From Thiogranum longum (GTDB lineage: Bacteria; Pseudomonadota; Gammaproteobacteria; DSM-19610), in the NCBI RefSeq assembly GCF_004339085.1, contig NZ_SMFX01000001.1, forward strand, positions 505,580-569,579: a stretch of DNA of 64,000 nt, in the 5' to 3' direction. The translations under genes and the position numbers were made by a program. This document shows, one piece after another, positions 16,524-26,114 of the stretch; positions within the stretch are counted from its first letter, which is position 1; every line of letters starts with the position of its first letter. The notes below the pieces were generated by a model. It was not told the origin of the DNA, ran no database searches, and saw only the letters and a program-made list of their open reading frames with translations.

Positions 16524-19373
16524 TCAGGCGGCATCTGTATCGGAATCACTTCGTTCCCGCTCCAGTATCGGGCGAAGAAAGTGCCCGGTGTGCGAGATTT
16601 TACTGTCCGCGACCCGTTCCGGTGTGCCGGTGGCGATAATCTCGCCACCGCCATTCCCGCCTTCCGGGCCAAGGTCGATCACCCAGTCCGCTGTTTTGAT
16701 GACGTCCAGGTTATGTTCGATGATAACTACAGTGTTGCCGTGGTCACGCAGGCGATGCAGTACGCGCAGCAGTTGTTCGATATCGTAGAAATGCAGTCCG
16801 GTGGTAGGTTCGTCAAGAATATACAAGGTCTTGCCGGTATCACGCTTGGATAATTCACGTGACAGCTTGACGCGTTGCGCTTCGCCGCCGGACAGCGTGG
16901 TGGCGTTCTGCCCGAGGCGCAGGTAGGAAAGTCCAACATCCAGCAAGGTTTGTAATTTCCGTGAAATTACCGGTACGGCACTGAAAAATTCTGCTGCGAC
17001 CTCAACTGTCATTTCCAGCACTTCGTGGATATTGCGCCCCTTGTAACGAATATCCAGCGTCTCGCGGTTATAGCGCTGGCCCTTGCAGACATCGCAAGGG
17101 ACGTAGATGTCAGGCAGGAAATGCATTTCAACCTTGATAACGCCGTCGCCCTGACAAGCCTCGCAGCGGCCACCTTTAACGTTGAAGCTGAACCGTCCCG
17201 GTTTGTAGCCTCGTGAACGAGACTCCTGGGTGCCGGCAAACAGTTCGCGGATAGGTGTAAACAGGCCGGTGTAGGTGGCCGGGTTTGAGCGCGGTGTGCG
17301 ACCGATGGGGCTCTGGTCGATGTCCACCACCTTGTCGAACTGTTCAAGTCCGTCCACTGAAGCATACGGGGCTGGTTCGGTGCTGGCGCCATTCAGTTCC
17401 GCCGCCACGAGCCGGTATAGCGTATCGTTGATCAGGGTGGACTTGCCGGAGCCGGAAACGCCGGTGACACAGGTCATCAGGCCAACCGGGATGTCCAGGT
17501 CCACATCTTTCAGATTGTTGCCACTGGCCTTGAGAATACGCAGCTGGTGCTGTGGGTCATTGGGTGTGCGTTGGTCCGGTCCGTGGATACGCCGCGCACC
17601 ACTCAAATATTGCCCGGTCAGCGATGCCGGGTTGTTGATGACGTCCTCCGGGGTACCCTGCGCCACGATCCTGCCGCCGTGTATGCCGGCGCCCGGGCCC
17701 ATATCGACCAGGTGGTCGGCGGAGCGGATGGCATCCTCGTCGTGCTCGACCACGATGACGGTGTTGCCGAGGTCACGCAGGAAAGTCAGCGTGTTGAGCA
17801 GTCGCTGGTTGTCGCGCTGGTGCAGGCCGATGGAAGGCTCATCGAGGATATACATGACACCGACCAGCCCGGCGCCAATCTGGCTGGCGAGGCGAATGCG
17901 CTGTGCTTCACCACCAGACAGGGTGTCGGCGCTACGTTCCAGTGACAGGTAGTTGAGCCCGACATTGACCAGGAAATCCAGACGGTCACGAATTTCCTTG
18001 ACGATTTTTTTGGCAATGGCGCCACGTCGGCCAGGCAGTTGCAAGCCGGCAAAAAAATCGCTCGCTTCACCTACCGGCAGAGCTGCAATTTTCGGAAGCG
18101 TGCAGTCATTGACGAATACGTTGCGCGCTGACCGGTTGAGGCGTGTTCCTTCGCATTCAGGGCAGGGGTGCGTGCTCAGATAACGTGCCAGTTCGTCACG
18201 CACCACGTTTGATTCGGTTTCGCGGTAGCGCCGTTCCATGTTGCGCAGAATGCCCTCGAAGGGATGCCGCTTGACCTTGATGCCGTTGCGTTCGTTGATG
18301 TAGCGGAACTCGATTTGCTCACGGCCACTTCCGTACAGAATAATTTGCTGGATGTGTTCTTCCAGCTCATCGAACGGTGTTTCAATATCGAAGCCATAAT
18401 GATCCGCCAGCGAGCTGATGAGCTGGAAATAATAGGCGTTGCGCCGGTCCCAGCCGCGTACTGCACCACCGGCCAGACTCAGGTGCGGGTTGGCAACCAC
18501 GCGCTTCGGGTCGAAAGACTGCTGGACGCCAAGTCCATCACAGGTCGGGCAGGCGCCAATCGGGTTGTTGAACGAGAACAGCCGGGGTTCCAGCTCAGTC
18601 AGTGAATAGCCGCATTTCGGGCAGGCGAACTTGGCGGAAAATGTGACCTCTGCCTTGTCGTCCATATTGACTACCCGCGCCAGACCATCGGCGAGACGCA
18701 GTGCGGTTTCAAAGGATTCGGCAAGCCGTAGTTTGAGGTCGTCACGGATCTTGAATCTGTCGACTACCACTTCGATACTGTGCTTGCGGCGCAGGTCCAG
18801 TTCAGGCGGATCGTCCAGTTCCACCACTTCGCCATCAATTCGTGCACGTATAAAACCGTGAGCGCGCAGCTCTTCAAGTAACGCCAGGTGTTCACCCTTG
18901 CGATCCTGGACTACCGGAGCCAGCAGCATCCAGCGCGAGCCGTCAGCCTGTTCCAGCACGTGATCAACCATCTGACTGATGGTCTGTGCTTCCAGGGTGA
19001 TGCCGTGTTCGGGGCAACGTGGTGTGCCGACGCGTGCAAACAGCAGGCGCAGGTAGTCGTAAATTTCGGTAATGGTGCCGACTGTCGAGCGTGGATTATG
19101 CGAAGTGGACTTCTGTTCAATAGAGATGGCCGGCGAAAGACCTTCGATATGGTCGATGTCGGGTTTCTCCATCATCGACAGGAACTGGCGCGCATAGGCG
19201 GACAGGGATTCCACGTAACGGCGCTGGCCTTCCGCATAAATGGTATCGAACGCCAGCGAGGATTTACCGGAGCCGGACAGGCCGGTAATCACGATCAGCC
19301 GGTCACGCGGCAGGTCGAGGTCGACGTTTTGCAGATTGTGCGTGCGCGCACCGCGCAGGCGAATGGTATCCAT
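16524..19373 (-). CDS. uvrA: UvrABC excinuclease subunit A
   Basis: The 949-residue protein is UvrA, the damage-sensing ATPase of nucleotide excision repair, which loads UvrB. Both ABC cassettes are complete: Walker [15 protein letters not shown] near residue 31 and [16 protein letters not shown] in the second half, with signatures [14 protein letters not shown] and [15 protein letters not shown]. Zinc modules appear as [24 protein letters not shown] and [15 protein letters not shown]. The length fits the E. coli protein (940). It is divergent from an MFS gene; I found no LexA box (CTGT-N8-ACAG) in the short gap between them. Confidence 0.99.
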   Translation of the reverse strand: MDTIRLRGARTHNLQNVDLDLPRDRLIVITGLSGSGKSSLAFDTIYAEGQRRYVESLSAYARQFLSMMEKPDIDHIEGLSPAISIEQKSTSHNPRSTVGTITEIYDYLRLLFARVGTPRCPEHGITLEAQTISQMVDHVLEQADGSRWMLLAPVVQDRKGEHLALLEELRAHGFIRARIDGEVVELDDPPELDLRRKHSIEVVVDRFKIRDDLKLRLAESFETALRLADGLARVVNMDDKAEVTFSAKFACPKCGYSLTELEPRLFSFNNPIGACPTCDGLGVQQSFDPKRVVANPHLSLAGGAVRGWDRRNAYYFQLISSLADHYGFDIETPFDELEEHIQQIILYGSGREQIEFRYINERNGIKVKRHPFEGILRNMERRYRETESNVVRDELARYLSTHPCPECEGTRLNRSARNVFVNDCTLPKIAALPVGEASDFFAGLQLPGRRGAIAKKIVKEIRDRLDFLVNVGLNYLSLERSADTLSGGEAQRIRLASQIGAGLVGVMYILDEPSIGLHQRDNQRLLNTLTFLRDLGNTVIVVEHDEDAIRSADHLVDMGPGAGIHGGRIVAQGTPEDVINNPASLTGQYLSGARRIHGPDQRTPNDPQHQLRILKASGNNLKDVDLDIPVGLMTCVTGVSGSGKSTLINDTLYRLVAAELNGASTEPAPYASVDGLEQFDKVVDIDQSPIGRTPRSNPATYTGLFTPIRELFAGTQESRSRGYKPGRFSFNVKGGRCEACQGDGVIKVEMHFLPDIYVPCDVCKGQRYNRETLDIRYKGRNIHEVLEMTVEVAAEFFSAVPVISRKLQTLLDVGLSYLRLGQNATTLSGGEAQRVKLSRELSKRDTGKTLYILDEPTTGLHFYDIEQLLRVLHRLRDHGNTVVIIEHNLDVIKTADWVIDLGPEGGNGGGEIIATGTPERVADSKISHTGHFLRPILERERSDSDTDAA

Positions 19374-19447
19374 ACTGTTTCCGGCAAATTGGGCAACCTG
19401 ATACTATACGGCGTTTCGTGATGGCTGACCAAAGGGAAATCTGTTTT

Positions 19448-20836
19448 GTGAACGAGACCACGCCCCCTGACCAGAGCATGACCCGGGCGGAGGCGCGTAC
19501 CGCTGCCTCCATGGCGGGCATCTATGCCTTACGGATGCTGGGGTTGTTCATGATCCTGCCGGTTTTTGCCCTGTACTCCGAGCACCTGGAGGGTGCAACG
19601 CCGGCTTTGGCCGGTCTGGCGATCGGTATCTACGGCATGACCCAGGCTTTCCTGCAGATTCCGTTCGGATTGTTGTCGGATCGTATCGGACGCAAGCCGG
19701 TAATAGTGTTCGGTTTGCTGGTGTTTGCCCTTGGTAGTGTCATGGCGGCCAGTGCCGACACGATCTGGGGCGTTATTGCAGGGCGCGCCATGCAGGGTGC
19801 CGGTGCGATTGCCGCTGCCGTCATGGCGCTCACGGCGGATCTTGTCCGCGAGGAACACCGGGTCAAGGCCATGGCCATTATCGGTATGAGCATCGGCGCA
19901 TCATTTGCCGTTGCCATGGTGCTGGGGCCGTTACTGAATAGCTGGATAGGGGTGCCGGGAATTTTCTGGCTGACGGCTGTGCTGGCGCTGGGAGGTATTG
20001 CAGTTATCCTGCTGATCGTGCCAAACCCGGTGGTTTCGAGAGTGCGACGCGATGCCGAAGCGGTACCCGAACAGTTTACCAGCGTGTTGCGCAACCCGCA
20101 GCTACTGCGGCTGGATGCCGGCATTTTCTCGCTCCACCTGATCCTGACCGCCAGTTTCGTGGTGTTGCCACTGGCATTGCGTGACCTGGCCGGGCTGGAT
20201 GCGTCAAGGCATTGGGAAGTCTATCTGCCGGTATTACTGCTTTCTCTGCCAATGGCGGTGCCTTTTATTATCCAGGCCGAGAAGCATCAACGGATGAAGC
20301 AGGTCTTCGTTGTCTCGGTCATCGTTGTGGCGCTGGCAGAACTCGTCCTGTTCAGGTTTCATAACCAGGTGTTGGCAATAGGTATTGGATTGTTCATCTT
20401 TTATTCAGCATTTAATTTGCTCGAGGCCCTGTTGCCCTCGCTGATCGCCAAGATGGCGCCGCCGGACAGCAAAGGGACTGCCATGGGCTTCTATTCCAGC
20501 GCCCAGTTCTTCGGTGCCTTTGTCGGTGGTACGGTCGGGGGGTGGTTACACGGACGCTTCGGCCTGTCTTCGGTGTTTCTGTTCTGTGCGGTTGTGGCGC
20601 TGGCGTGGCTGGTGCTGGCTTTGGGGATGGAAGCGCCGGGATACCTGAACACCCGCTTACTCAGAATCGGGGCGCTGGACCCGGATGCGGCCCGGCAGCT
20701 TGCCCGGCGCATTACTGCAGTGCCAGGCGTGGCTGAGGTGGTAGTGATTGCCGAAGACGAGGTCGCCTACCTGAAAGTTGACCCACGACTGCTCGACGAG
20801 GATGTACTGGATGCTGTCGTCGAGAACCGGGGCTGA
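19448..20836 (+). CDS. MFS transporter with C-terminal ferredoxin-like domain (YajR type)
   Basis: A major facilitator superfamily protein with twelve hydrophobic segments. The loop 2-3 signature reads GLLSDRIGRKPV. After the last helix (ending near MEAPGY) about 70 soluble residues follow, with a VPGVAEVVVIAEDEVAYLKVD pattern like the YAM domain of E. coli YajR; this is family resemblance by eye. The substrate is unknown. I prefer the GTG at 19448, which has AAAGGGA ten bases upstream; GTG 19418 or ATG 19421 would add nine or ten residues without a Shine-Dalgarno. The order uvrA (divergent), MFS, ssb matches Pseudomonas. Confidence 0.88.
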   Translation: MNETTPPDQSMTRAEARTAASMAGIYALRMLGLFMILPVFALYSEHLEGATPALAGLAIGIYGMTQAFLQIPFGLLSDRIGRKPVIVFGLLVFALGSVMAASADTIWGVIAGRAMQGAGAIAAAVMALTADLVREEHRVKAMAIIGMSIGASFAVAMVLGPLLNSWIGVPGIFWLTAVLALGGIAVILLIVPNPVVSRVRRDAEAVPEQFTSVLRNPQLLRLDAGIFSLHLILTASFVVLPLALRDLAGLDASRHWEVYLPVLLLSLPMAVPFIIQAEKHQRMKQVFVVSVIVVALAELVLFRFHNQVLAIGIGLFIFYSAFNLLEALLPSLIAKMAPPDSKGTAMGFYSSAQFFGAFVGGTVGGWLHGRFGLSSVFLFCAVVALAWLVLALGMEAPGYLNTRLLRIGALDPDAARQLARRITAVPGVAEVVVIAEDEVAYLKVDPRLLDEDVLDAVVENRG

Positions 20837-20934
20837 CTGGAAATCAATGGCTTACACGGCTCCGCTCGAACCGTCCACGCCACTTCGACGGCGGGCTGGG
20901 AACTGGCGCGATCAGCCGTTATCATGGCCGCTGG

Positions 20935-20963
20935 TTGAAGTACACGGCACACAAAAATATTAC
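20935..20963 (+). promoter_or_regulatory. Putative ssb promoter (sigma-70)
   Basis: TTGAAG (20935-20940) and TATTAC (20958-20963) are 17 bases apart in the gap between the MFS gene and ssb. Transcription would begin about 35 bases before the ssb ATG. No LexA-type operator was seen beside it. Confidence 0.5.
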
Positions 20964-21005
20964 AGAGGAAGCGCAGGGACGGCGCTTCCCGGACAGGAGT
21001 AAAAC

Positions 21006-21452
21006 ATGGCAAGAGGCGTAAACAAGGTCATTCTGGTGGGTAATCTGGGCGCTGACCCGGAAGTGAAATACATGCCTAACGGCAATGCGGTAGCGAATGT
21101 CACGCTGGCAACCAGCGAAACCTGGAAAGACAAACAGAGTGGTGAGAACAAGGAAAAGACCGAGTGGCATCGCGTCGTGTTCTTCCGTCGGCTGGCCGAG
21201 ATTGCCGGTGAATACCTTAAGAAAGGTTCACAGGTATATATTGAGGGCAAGCTGCAGACTCGCAAGTGGCAGGACAAGAATGGTAACGATCGCTATACCA
21301 CCGAAATTATTGCCAACGAGATGCAAATGCTTGGCGGACGTGGTGGTGGAGGCAGTGCAGACTTCGGTGGTGCATCGGCTTCACAGTCGGCACCTGCTGC
21401 TGCGCCTGCGGCAGCAGGCGGAGGTGACTTCGATGATGATATTCCGTTCTGA
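21006..21452 (+). CDS. ssb: Single-stranded DNA-binding protein
   Basis: The 148-residue protein is SSB. The OB-fold domain occupies about residues 1-110 ([20 protein letters not shown], then [20 protein letters not shown]), followed by a short Gly/Ala-rich linker and the acidic tip DFDDDIPF, which recruits replication and repair partners. The linker is short compared with E. coli (178 residues in total). The ATG follows GGACAGGAG. Its nearness to uvrA is conserved in gammaproteobacteria, and a strong terminator follows the gene. Confidence 0.98.
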   Translation: MARGVNKVILVGNLGADPEVKYMPNGNAVANVTLATSETWKDKQSGENKEKTEWHRVVFFRRLAEIAGEYLKKGSQVYIEGKLQTRKWQDKNGNDRYTTEIIANEMQMLGGRGGGGSADFGGASASQSAPAAAPAAAGGGDFDDDIPF

Positions 21453-21472
21453 CAGTGTTTGCCGGACGGAAT

Positions 21473-21502
21473 AAAAAAGGCCGGCATTCGCCGGCCTTTT
21501 TT
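21473..21502. terminator. Bidirectional intrinsic terminator
   Basis: The stem GGCCGGC / GCCGGCC with loop ATTC is flanked by six A on the left and six T on the right, so it can stop transcription from both sides. It lies between ssb (plus) and the metallo-hydrolase gene (minus). Confidence 0.92.
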
Positions 21503-21519
21503 ATTCCTGTGCTCCGGCT

Positions 21520-22425
21520 TCAGCCGACCTTGTCGAGTTCCAGGCTTTCAGCACTGGTATCGGGGCGGAAGATGTTAATCGGTATCTTCAGGAAACGTTT
21601 GCCGTTGGCTTCGCTTTTCGGCAATGAGCCGGCATCGACATTCACCTGGATACTTTGATAAAGCAGTTTCGGGGCGCTGAGCTCCTTGTCGCGTTCGTTC
21701 CGGAAGCGAATGAATTCCTCTTCACTCATACCTTCGTTCAGATTGATATTGTTTCTTTTCTGTTCGCCAATGGTTGTTTCAAAGTCCAGCTCGCGTCCGT
21801 TTGGCTGGTAGTCATGTCCCACGAATACGCGTGTTTCATCCGGCAGCGTATATAGCTTCTGCGTAATAGAGTGATACATGTCTTTTGCGCTGCCTGCGGG
21901 GAAGTCGCAGCGACCTGTACCGCCATCCGGCATGAACAGGGTGTCGCCGGTAAAGATGGCGTCACCGAAACGATAAGTGGCGCAGGCAGGGGTATGCCCC
22001 GGCGTAAAGATGACCGAGAAGTTGAGTGTGCCGGCCTGCACTGTTTCGTTTTCCTTGAGCAGGCGGTCAAACTGGCTGCCGTCAGTGAGGAAGGTATCCG
22101 GCAAGTTGAGTTCTTTCTTGAAGACGTCCTGAACGATAGTAATGCGTTCCCCGATAGCAACCTGCGCTTCAGGATAAGCCTCCCTGATCATCTGCGCGCC
22201 TGACAGGTGGTCGGCATGTGCATGGGTTTCCAGAACGAAATGTGGCGTCAGCGTATTCCCGTCAAGGAAAGCCAGGATTTTATCAACTGACTCGGTCCAG
22301 ACTTTTGATCCAACGGGGTCGTAGTCAAGCACCGTGTCGATAATGACGGCATCCTTGCTGGACGGGTCATAGACCACGTAGGTCAATGTGGACGTGCGGG
22401 TATCAAAAAAGGCCTTTATTTCCAT
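21520..22425 (-). CDS. MBL-fold metallo-hydrolase, persulfide dioxygenase-like
   Basis: The 301-residue protein belongs to the metallo-beta-lactamase fold. The metal motif THAHADHLSG (about residues 67-76), the second histidine in TPGHTPACATY, the aspartate in FTGDTLFMPDGGTGRCDF and a third histidine in VFVGHDYQPNGR are all present. The GGTGRCDFP and GHDYQPNGR segments resemble persulfide dioxygenase/Blh-type proteins rather than glyoxalase II, so sulfur oxidation of glutathione persulfide is plausible but not proven. No rhodanese domain is fused. It faces ssb across a shared terminator and has an unusually AT-rich upstream region. Confidence 0.82.
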   Translation of the reverse strand: MEIKAFFDTRTSTLTYVVYDPSSKDAVIIDTVLDYDPVGSKVWTESVDKILAFLDGNTLTPHFVLETHAHADHLSGAQMIREAYPEAQVAIGERITIVQDVFKKELNLPDTFLTDGSQFDRLLKENETVQAGTLNFSVIFTPGHTPACATYRFGDAIFTGDTLFMPDGGTGRCDFPAGSAKDMYHSITQKLYTLPDETRVFVGHDYQPNGRELDFETTIGEQKRNNINLNEGMSEEEFIRFRNERDKELSAPKLLYQSIQVNVDAGSLPKSEANGKRFLKIPINIFRPDTSAESLELDKVG

Positions 22426-22676
22426 GTTGGGGGTCTCTTTCAGAGATTAAATTTGATTTAGGCTAGTATAAATAGATAATTAGAATTTAACCATACATAG
22501 AAATAATTATATACTATTGGCTATTCTGCACTCAAAGTTGAAGCATTTCCGTAGCAAGCTGTAGCAACTATCTGATTTCCTGTTTAAACCTCATTTTGTG
22601 ATCTGGTGATAAATCCACCACCCCTGTCCATCATCGCTAAGTTACTGTCCTTAAAGCAGGATTTTTCATTTCTTAC
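22426..22676. other. Intergenic region, AT-rich, upstream of the metallo-hydrolase gene
   Basis: Together with the mraZ promoter this makes a gene-free stretch of 341 bases. Bases 22445-22520 are strikingly AT-rich. AGTATA (22465-22470) and TATACT (22510-22515) bracket it as an interrupted inverted repeat. On the minus strand TATACT at 22470-22465 could be a -10 element for the metallo-hydrolase gene, with a weak -35 (TGGTTA). The rest, to the mraZ promoter, shows no feature I can support. Confidence 0.4.
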
Positions 22677-22677
22677 C

Positions 22678-22707
22678 TTGACAAGGTGGGGATTTGCTAC
22701 CTATAGT
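22678..22707 (+). promoter_or_regulatory. Promoter of the dcw cluster (Pmra)
   Basis: A full-consensus TTGACA (22678-22683) and TATAGT (22702-22707) are 18 bases apart. Transcription would start near 22713, about 55 bases before the mraZ start. It is the only strong promoter at the head of the cell-division and wall cluster. Confidence 0.8.
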
Positions 22708-22716
22708 GTCGAAAAG

Positions 22717-22741
22717 TGGGAATCAGTGGAATTTAGTGGAA
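22717..22741 (+). promoter_or_regulatory. MraZ operator repeats
   Basis: Three direct repeats, TGGGA (22717-22721), TGGAA (22727-22731) and TGGAA (22737-22741), recur every ten bases just downstream of the mraZ -10. MraZ of E. coli and other bacteria binds such TGGGN repeats spaced by five bases upstream of its own gene and represses the cluster. The second and third repeats deviate from the consensus in one base. Confidence 0.7.
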
Positions 22742-22766
22742 AATCGAGGAGGTCGAGGGGAGTCCG

Positions 22767-23216
22767 GTGTTTCGAGGTGGTAGCACAGTCAAGCTCGATG
22801 CCAAGGGGCGGTTGGCCTTGCCAACCCGTTACCGCGGCGAAATCGGTGAACGCTACGAGGGCCGCCTGGTGGTGACGGTTCACGATGATGGCTGCCTGTT
22901 GCTTTATCCCCAGCCCGAGTGGGAGCAAATCGAACACCGTCTTATCAATACCCCGAACCTGGATCGCCGTACGCGCGACATGCAGCGTATGTTGGTCGGT
23001 TATGCCACAGAAGTCGAGATGGACGGAAATGGCCGTATTCTACTGACGCCGCGCCTGCGCGATTTTGCCGAGCTGGACAAGGCGGTAGCACTGGTGGGCG
23101 TAGGCAAGAAATTTGAAATCTGGAATGACGAAACCTGGATGAATATCGGTAGTAGCTGGAAGGGGCGTGCAGAAGACAGTGACAAGCCGTCCCCTCTTGA
23201 ATCGCTGACGTTGTAA
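22767..23216 (+). CDS. mraZ: Transcriptional regulator MraZ
   Basis: The 149-residue protein is MraZ, made of two AbrB-like half-domains: [17 protein letters not shown] near residue 8 and [20 protein letters not shown] near residue 88. MraZ forms rings and represses the dcw promoter by binding TGGGN repeats, which are visible just upstream. It starts with GTG at 22767 after GAGGGGAG. It is the first gene of the cluster and is followed six bases later by rsmH, the invariant neighbour. Confidence 0.96.
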   Translation: MFRGGSTVKLDAKGRLALPTRYRGEIGERYEGRLVVTVHDDGCLLLYPQPEWEQIEHRLINTPNLDRRTRDMQRMLVGYATEVEMDGNGRILLTPRLRDFAELDKAVALVGVGKKFEIWNDETWMNIGSSWKGRAEDSDKPSPLESLTL

Positions 23217-23221
23217 CAGCG

Positions 23222-24151
23222 ATGAGTCACCAGCATCAGCCGGTACTGTTGGCACAGGTACTGGACGCACTCCGGGTGAAACCGGATGGCCTCTATATAG
23301 ATGGAACCTTTGGACGTGGCGGACATGCGGCAGCGCTTCTGGAAAAGCTCGGCCCCGAAGGGAGGCTTCTGGCCTTCGACAAGGATCCTGACGCTCTGGC
23401 TTTTGCGGCCAGCCGGTTTTCCGGCGAGGCGCGGTTACTGATGCGCGAAGGCAGCTTTGACAACCTGGCGAGCGAAGTGTCAGCCCTTGGCTGGCAGGGG
23501 CGAGTGGATGGAATCATGCTGGATCTTGGTGTGTCGTCACCGCAGCTCGATGACGCCGCGCGCGGTTTCAGCTTCATGCAGGCGGGACCCCTGGATATGC
23601 GTATGAACCCGCAGGCAGGCCCCAGTGCAGCCAAGTGGCTGGCGCAGGCGCCGGAACAGCAAATTGCCGATGTGCTGTGGAAGTACGGCGAGGAGCGGTT
23701 TTCGCGCCGTATTGCGCGTGCGATTGTGAACACTCGTGACGAGTCACCAATTACGACCACACTGCAGCTCGCCAGTCTGATTCAGTCAGCCGCCCCCGGC
23801 CGCGAACGTCACAAGCACCCTGCAACACGCAGCTTCCAGGCAATACGTATTTTCATTAACCGGGAGCTGGAAGACCTTGAGGCCGTTTTGCCGCAGGCAG
23901 TCGAGGTGCTGGCACCCGGTGGGCGGCTGGCGGTGATCAGCTTCCATTCGCTCGAGGATCGTATCGTTAAGCGGTTTATCCGCGAGCAGCACCGTGGTCC
24001 ACAGCTGCCACCGGACTTCCCGGTGATCCCGGAAGGTTATGCGCCGAAGCTGAAGCCGGTAGGCAAGCAGATTCGTGCTGATGAAGCTGAAATTAATATC
24101 AACCCACGCGCTCGCAGCGCGGTATTGCGTGTAGCAGAGCGAATCGTATGA
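23222..24151 (+). CDS. rsmH: 16S rRNA m4C1402 methyltransferase
   Basis: The 309-residue protein is RsmH (MraW), which methylates N4 of C1402 in 16S rRNA using S-adenosylmethionine. It starts [20 protein letters not shown], has the SAM motif [20 protein letters not shown], and later [20 protein letters not shown] and [16 protein letters not shown]. Its length fits E. coli RsmH (313). The stop overlaps the ftsL start by ATGA. Confidence 0.98.
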   Translation: MSHQHQPVLLAQVLDALRVKPDGLYIDGTFGRGGHAAALLEKLGPEGRLLAFDKDPDALAFAASRFSGEARLLMREGSFDNLASEVSALGWQGRVDGIMLDLGVSSPQLDDAARGFSFMQAGPLDMRMNPQAGPSAAKWLAQAPEQQIADVLWKYGEERFSRRIARAIVNTRDESPITTTLQLASLIQSAAPGRERHKHPATRSFQAIRIFINRELEDLEAVLPQAVEVLAPGGRLAVISFHSLEDRIVKRFIREQHRGPQLPPDFPVIPEGYAPKLKPVGKQIRADEAEININPRARSAVLRVAERIV

Positions 24152-24411
24152 GGGCGTTGCTTTTCCCTGTGTTGCTGGTTGCGGTAATTGTAAGTGCCAT
24201 GAGTGCTGCCTGGTCGCGGCATGAAAGCCGCAAACTGTTCAACCAGCTGCAACAGCTTGAGGGTGAGCGCGACGCCATGAATGTGGAATGGGGGCAGTTA
24301 CAGCTTGAGCAAAGTACATATACCACGCACGGCAAGATCGAATCGGCTGCGCGGGAACGGCTGGGGATGCATATACCCGGTGCACAACAGGTGATGATCC
24401 TGAAACCATGA
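24148..24411 (+). CDS. ftsL: Cell division protein FtsL
   Basis: The 87-residue bitopic protein has one N-terminal membrane helix (about residues 3-21) followed by a periplasmic coiled coil ([20 protein letters not shown]). FtsL forms a complex with FtsB and FtsQ and activates FtsWI. The sequence is poorly conserved, so the call rests on topology, size and position between rsmH and ftsI. Both ends overlap neighbours by ATGA. Confidence 0.93.
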   Translation: MRALLFPVLLVAVIVSAMSAAWSRHESRKLFNQLQQLEGERDAMNVEWGQLQLEQSTYTTHGKIESAARERLGMHIPGAQQVMILKP

Positions 24412-26114
24412 CGCGCAAACCACATATCAGTCGGGCGAGACGGTTCGTTTTAATCGGGCTTATGCTGGTTGGCTTCTCTGTGCTTGCAGGGCGTAGTGCC
24501 CAGCTGCAGCTGGTCGATGAGGCTTTCCTCCAGGAGCAAGGTGATGCGCGTCATTTGCGCATCGTGCCGGTGCCTGCGCACAGGGGCATGATTACAGATC
24601 GTAACGGTGAGCCGCTGGCCATCAGTACGCCGGTGAAGTCGGTATGGGTTAACCCTCAGGAGCTTGTTGCTTCGCCCAGCAAGATGTCGCGGGTGGCGCA
24701 GTTACTGGCGCTGGATGTGGACAAGCTGCAGCGTCTGATTGGCCAACGCAAGGATCGTGAGTTTGTTTACCTGCGTCGACATGTTGCACCTGATCGGGCG
24801 CAGCAGGTTATGGCGCTGGGCGTACATGGCATTTATCTGCAGCGTGAATACCGTCGTTATTACCCGGCAGGTGAGGTAGCCGGTCACCTGGTCGGTTTTA
24901 CCAATGTGGATGATCGTGGTCAGGAAGGACTGGAGCTGGCTTATGACGAATGGCTTACAGGTGAGCCGGGGGCCAAGCGTGTGATCAAGGATGGCCAGCG
25001 TAAGATTGTCGAGGATGTGGAGAATATACGTTCTGCGCACCCGGGTCGTGATCTGTCGCTGAGCATCGATCGTCGTATCCAGTACCTGGCCTATCGTGAG
25101 CTGAAGGCAGCCGTCACCCAGCATCATGCCCGATCAGGATCGGTAGTTGTGCTCGACAATCATACGGGCGAGGTGCTGGCCCTGGTCAATCAACCCTCTT
25201 TCAACCCGAACAATCGCAAGCGCCTGAAACCGGGAAAGCTTCGCAATCGCGCCGTTACCGATGTCTTCGAGCCGGGATCGACAATGAAGCCGTTTGTTAT
25301 CGCGGCTGCTTTGCAGACCGGGAAATACCGTGCTGATACGCAGATCAATACCTCTCCGGGTATGTTTCAGGTAGGTGTACACACCATTCGTGACATGCAT
25401 GACTATGGTGTGCTGGACATGACCGGCGTTATACGCAAGTCCAGCAACGTGGCGGCCAGCAAGATTGCGCTGTCACTGGAGCCGGAAACCCTGTGGGGAT
25501 TTTTATCAGAGGCCGGTTTTGGTGTGTCCACAGGCAGCGGCTTTCCCGGTGAAGCGGATGGCCATATGGCCAACTACCATCGATGGCGCGATATCGAGCG
25601 CGCAACACTCGCTTACGGCTATGGGCTTTCTGTGACAGCGATGCAGCTGGCGCAGGCTTACAGCGTATTCGCAAATGATGGATATCGCGTGCCGGTAACC
25701 CTGTTGAAGCGAGAGCAGAAGCCGCTGCGTGAAGTGGTTTATTCGCCGGGAGTGGCGCGCAGCGTGCGAGGCATGATGGAGGCTGTGGTGCATAAGGGAG
25801 GGACCGCACCTAAGGCCGCTGTACCTGGATACCGGGTGGCAGGCAAAACCGGAACAGTGCACAAGTCCATAGCCGGTGGCTATGCGGAAGATAAATATAT
25901 TTCAGTATTTGCCGGCATGGCGCCGGCCAGCAAACCGGAGCTGGTGATCGCCGTTGTGATCAATGAGCCACGTAATGGCGAGCATTTTGGCGGGCTGGTA
26001 GCCGGCCCGGCCTTCTCCCGCATCATGGCGGGCGCATTGCGCTTGCTTAACGTTACACCGGATGACATTCAGTTATTGCATACGCAGCGTGACAGGCAGG
26101 GGGGTCCGACATGA
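24408..26114 (+). CDS. ftsI: Septal peptidoglycan transpeptidase FtsI (PBP3)
   Basis: The 568-residue protein is the division-specific class B penicillin-binding protein. A membrane helix lies at about residues 11-30, followed by the PBP dimer domain (RGMITDRNGEPLA from 59). In the transpeptidase domain the catalytic S291 is in STMK (291-294), the SSN motif is at 344-346 and KTG at 479-481. It crosslinks septal wall with FtsW as glycosyltransferase partner. It overlaps ftsL and murE by ATGA. Confidence 0.99.
   Translation: MTRKPHISRARRFVLIGLMLVGFSVLAGRSAQLQLVDEAFLQEQGDARHLRIVPVPAHRGMITDRNGEPLAISTPVKSVWVNPQELVASPSKMSRVAQLLALDVDKLQRLIGQRKDREFVYLRRHVAPDRAQQVMALGVHGIYLQREYRRYYPAGEVAGHLVGFTNVDDRGQEGLELAYDEWLTGEPGAKRVIKDGQRKIVEDVENIRSAHPGRDLSLSIDRRIQYLAYRELKAAVTQHHARSGSVVVLDNHTGEVLALVNQPSFNPNNRKRLKPGKLRNRAVTDVFEPGSTMKPFVIAAALQTGKYRADTQINTSPGMFQVGVHTIRDMHDYGVLDMTGVIRKSSNVAASKIALSLEPETLWGFLSEAGFGVSTGSGFPGEADGHMANYHRWRDIERATLAYGYGLSVTAMQLAQAYSVFANDGYRVPVTLLKREQKPLREVVYSPGVARSVRGMMEAVVHKGGTAPKAAVPGYRVAGKTGTVHKSIAGGYAEDKYISVFAGMAPASKPELVIAVVINEPRNGEHFGGLVAGPAFSRIMAGALRLLNVTPDDIQLLHTQRDRQGGPT

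Noticed and set aside
19374-19447. Possible SOS box in the uvrA-MFS gap
   Set aside because: No CTGT-N8-ACAG match is present, although uvrA and ssb are LexA-controlled in E. coli.
22606-22875. An 89-codon plus-strand frame over the mraZ promoter
   Set aside because: It runs through the promoter and operators and overlaps mraZ in another frame.
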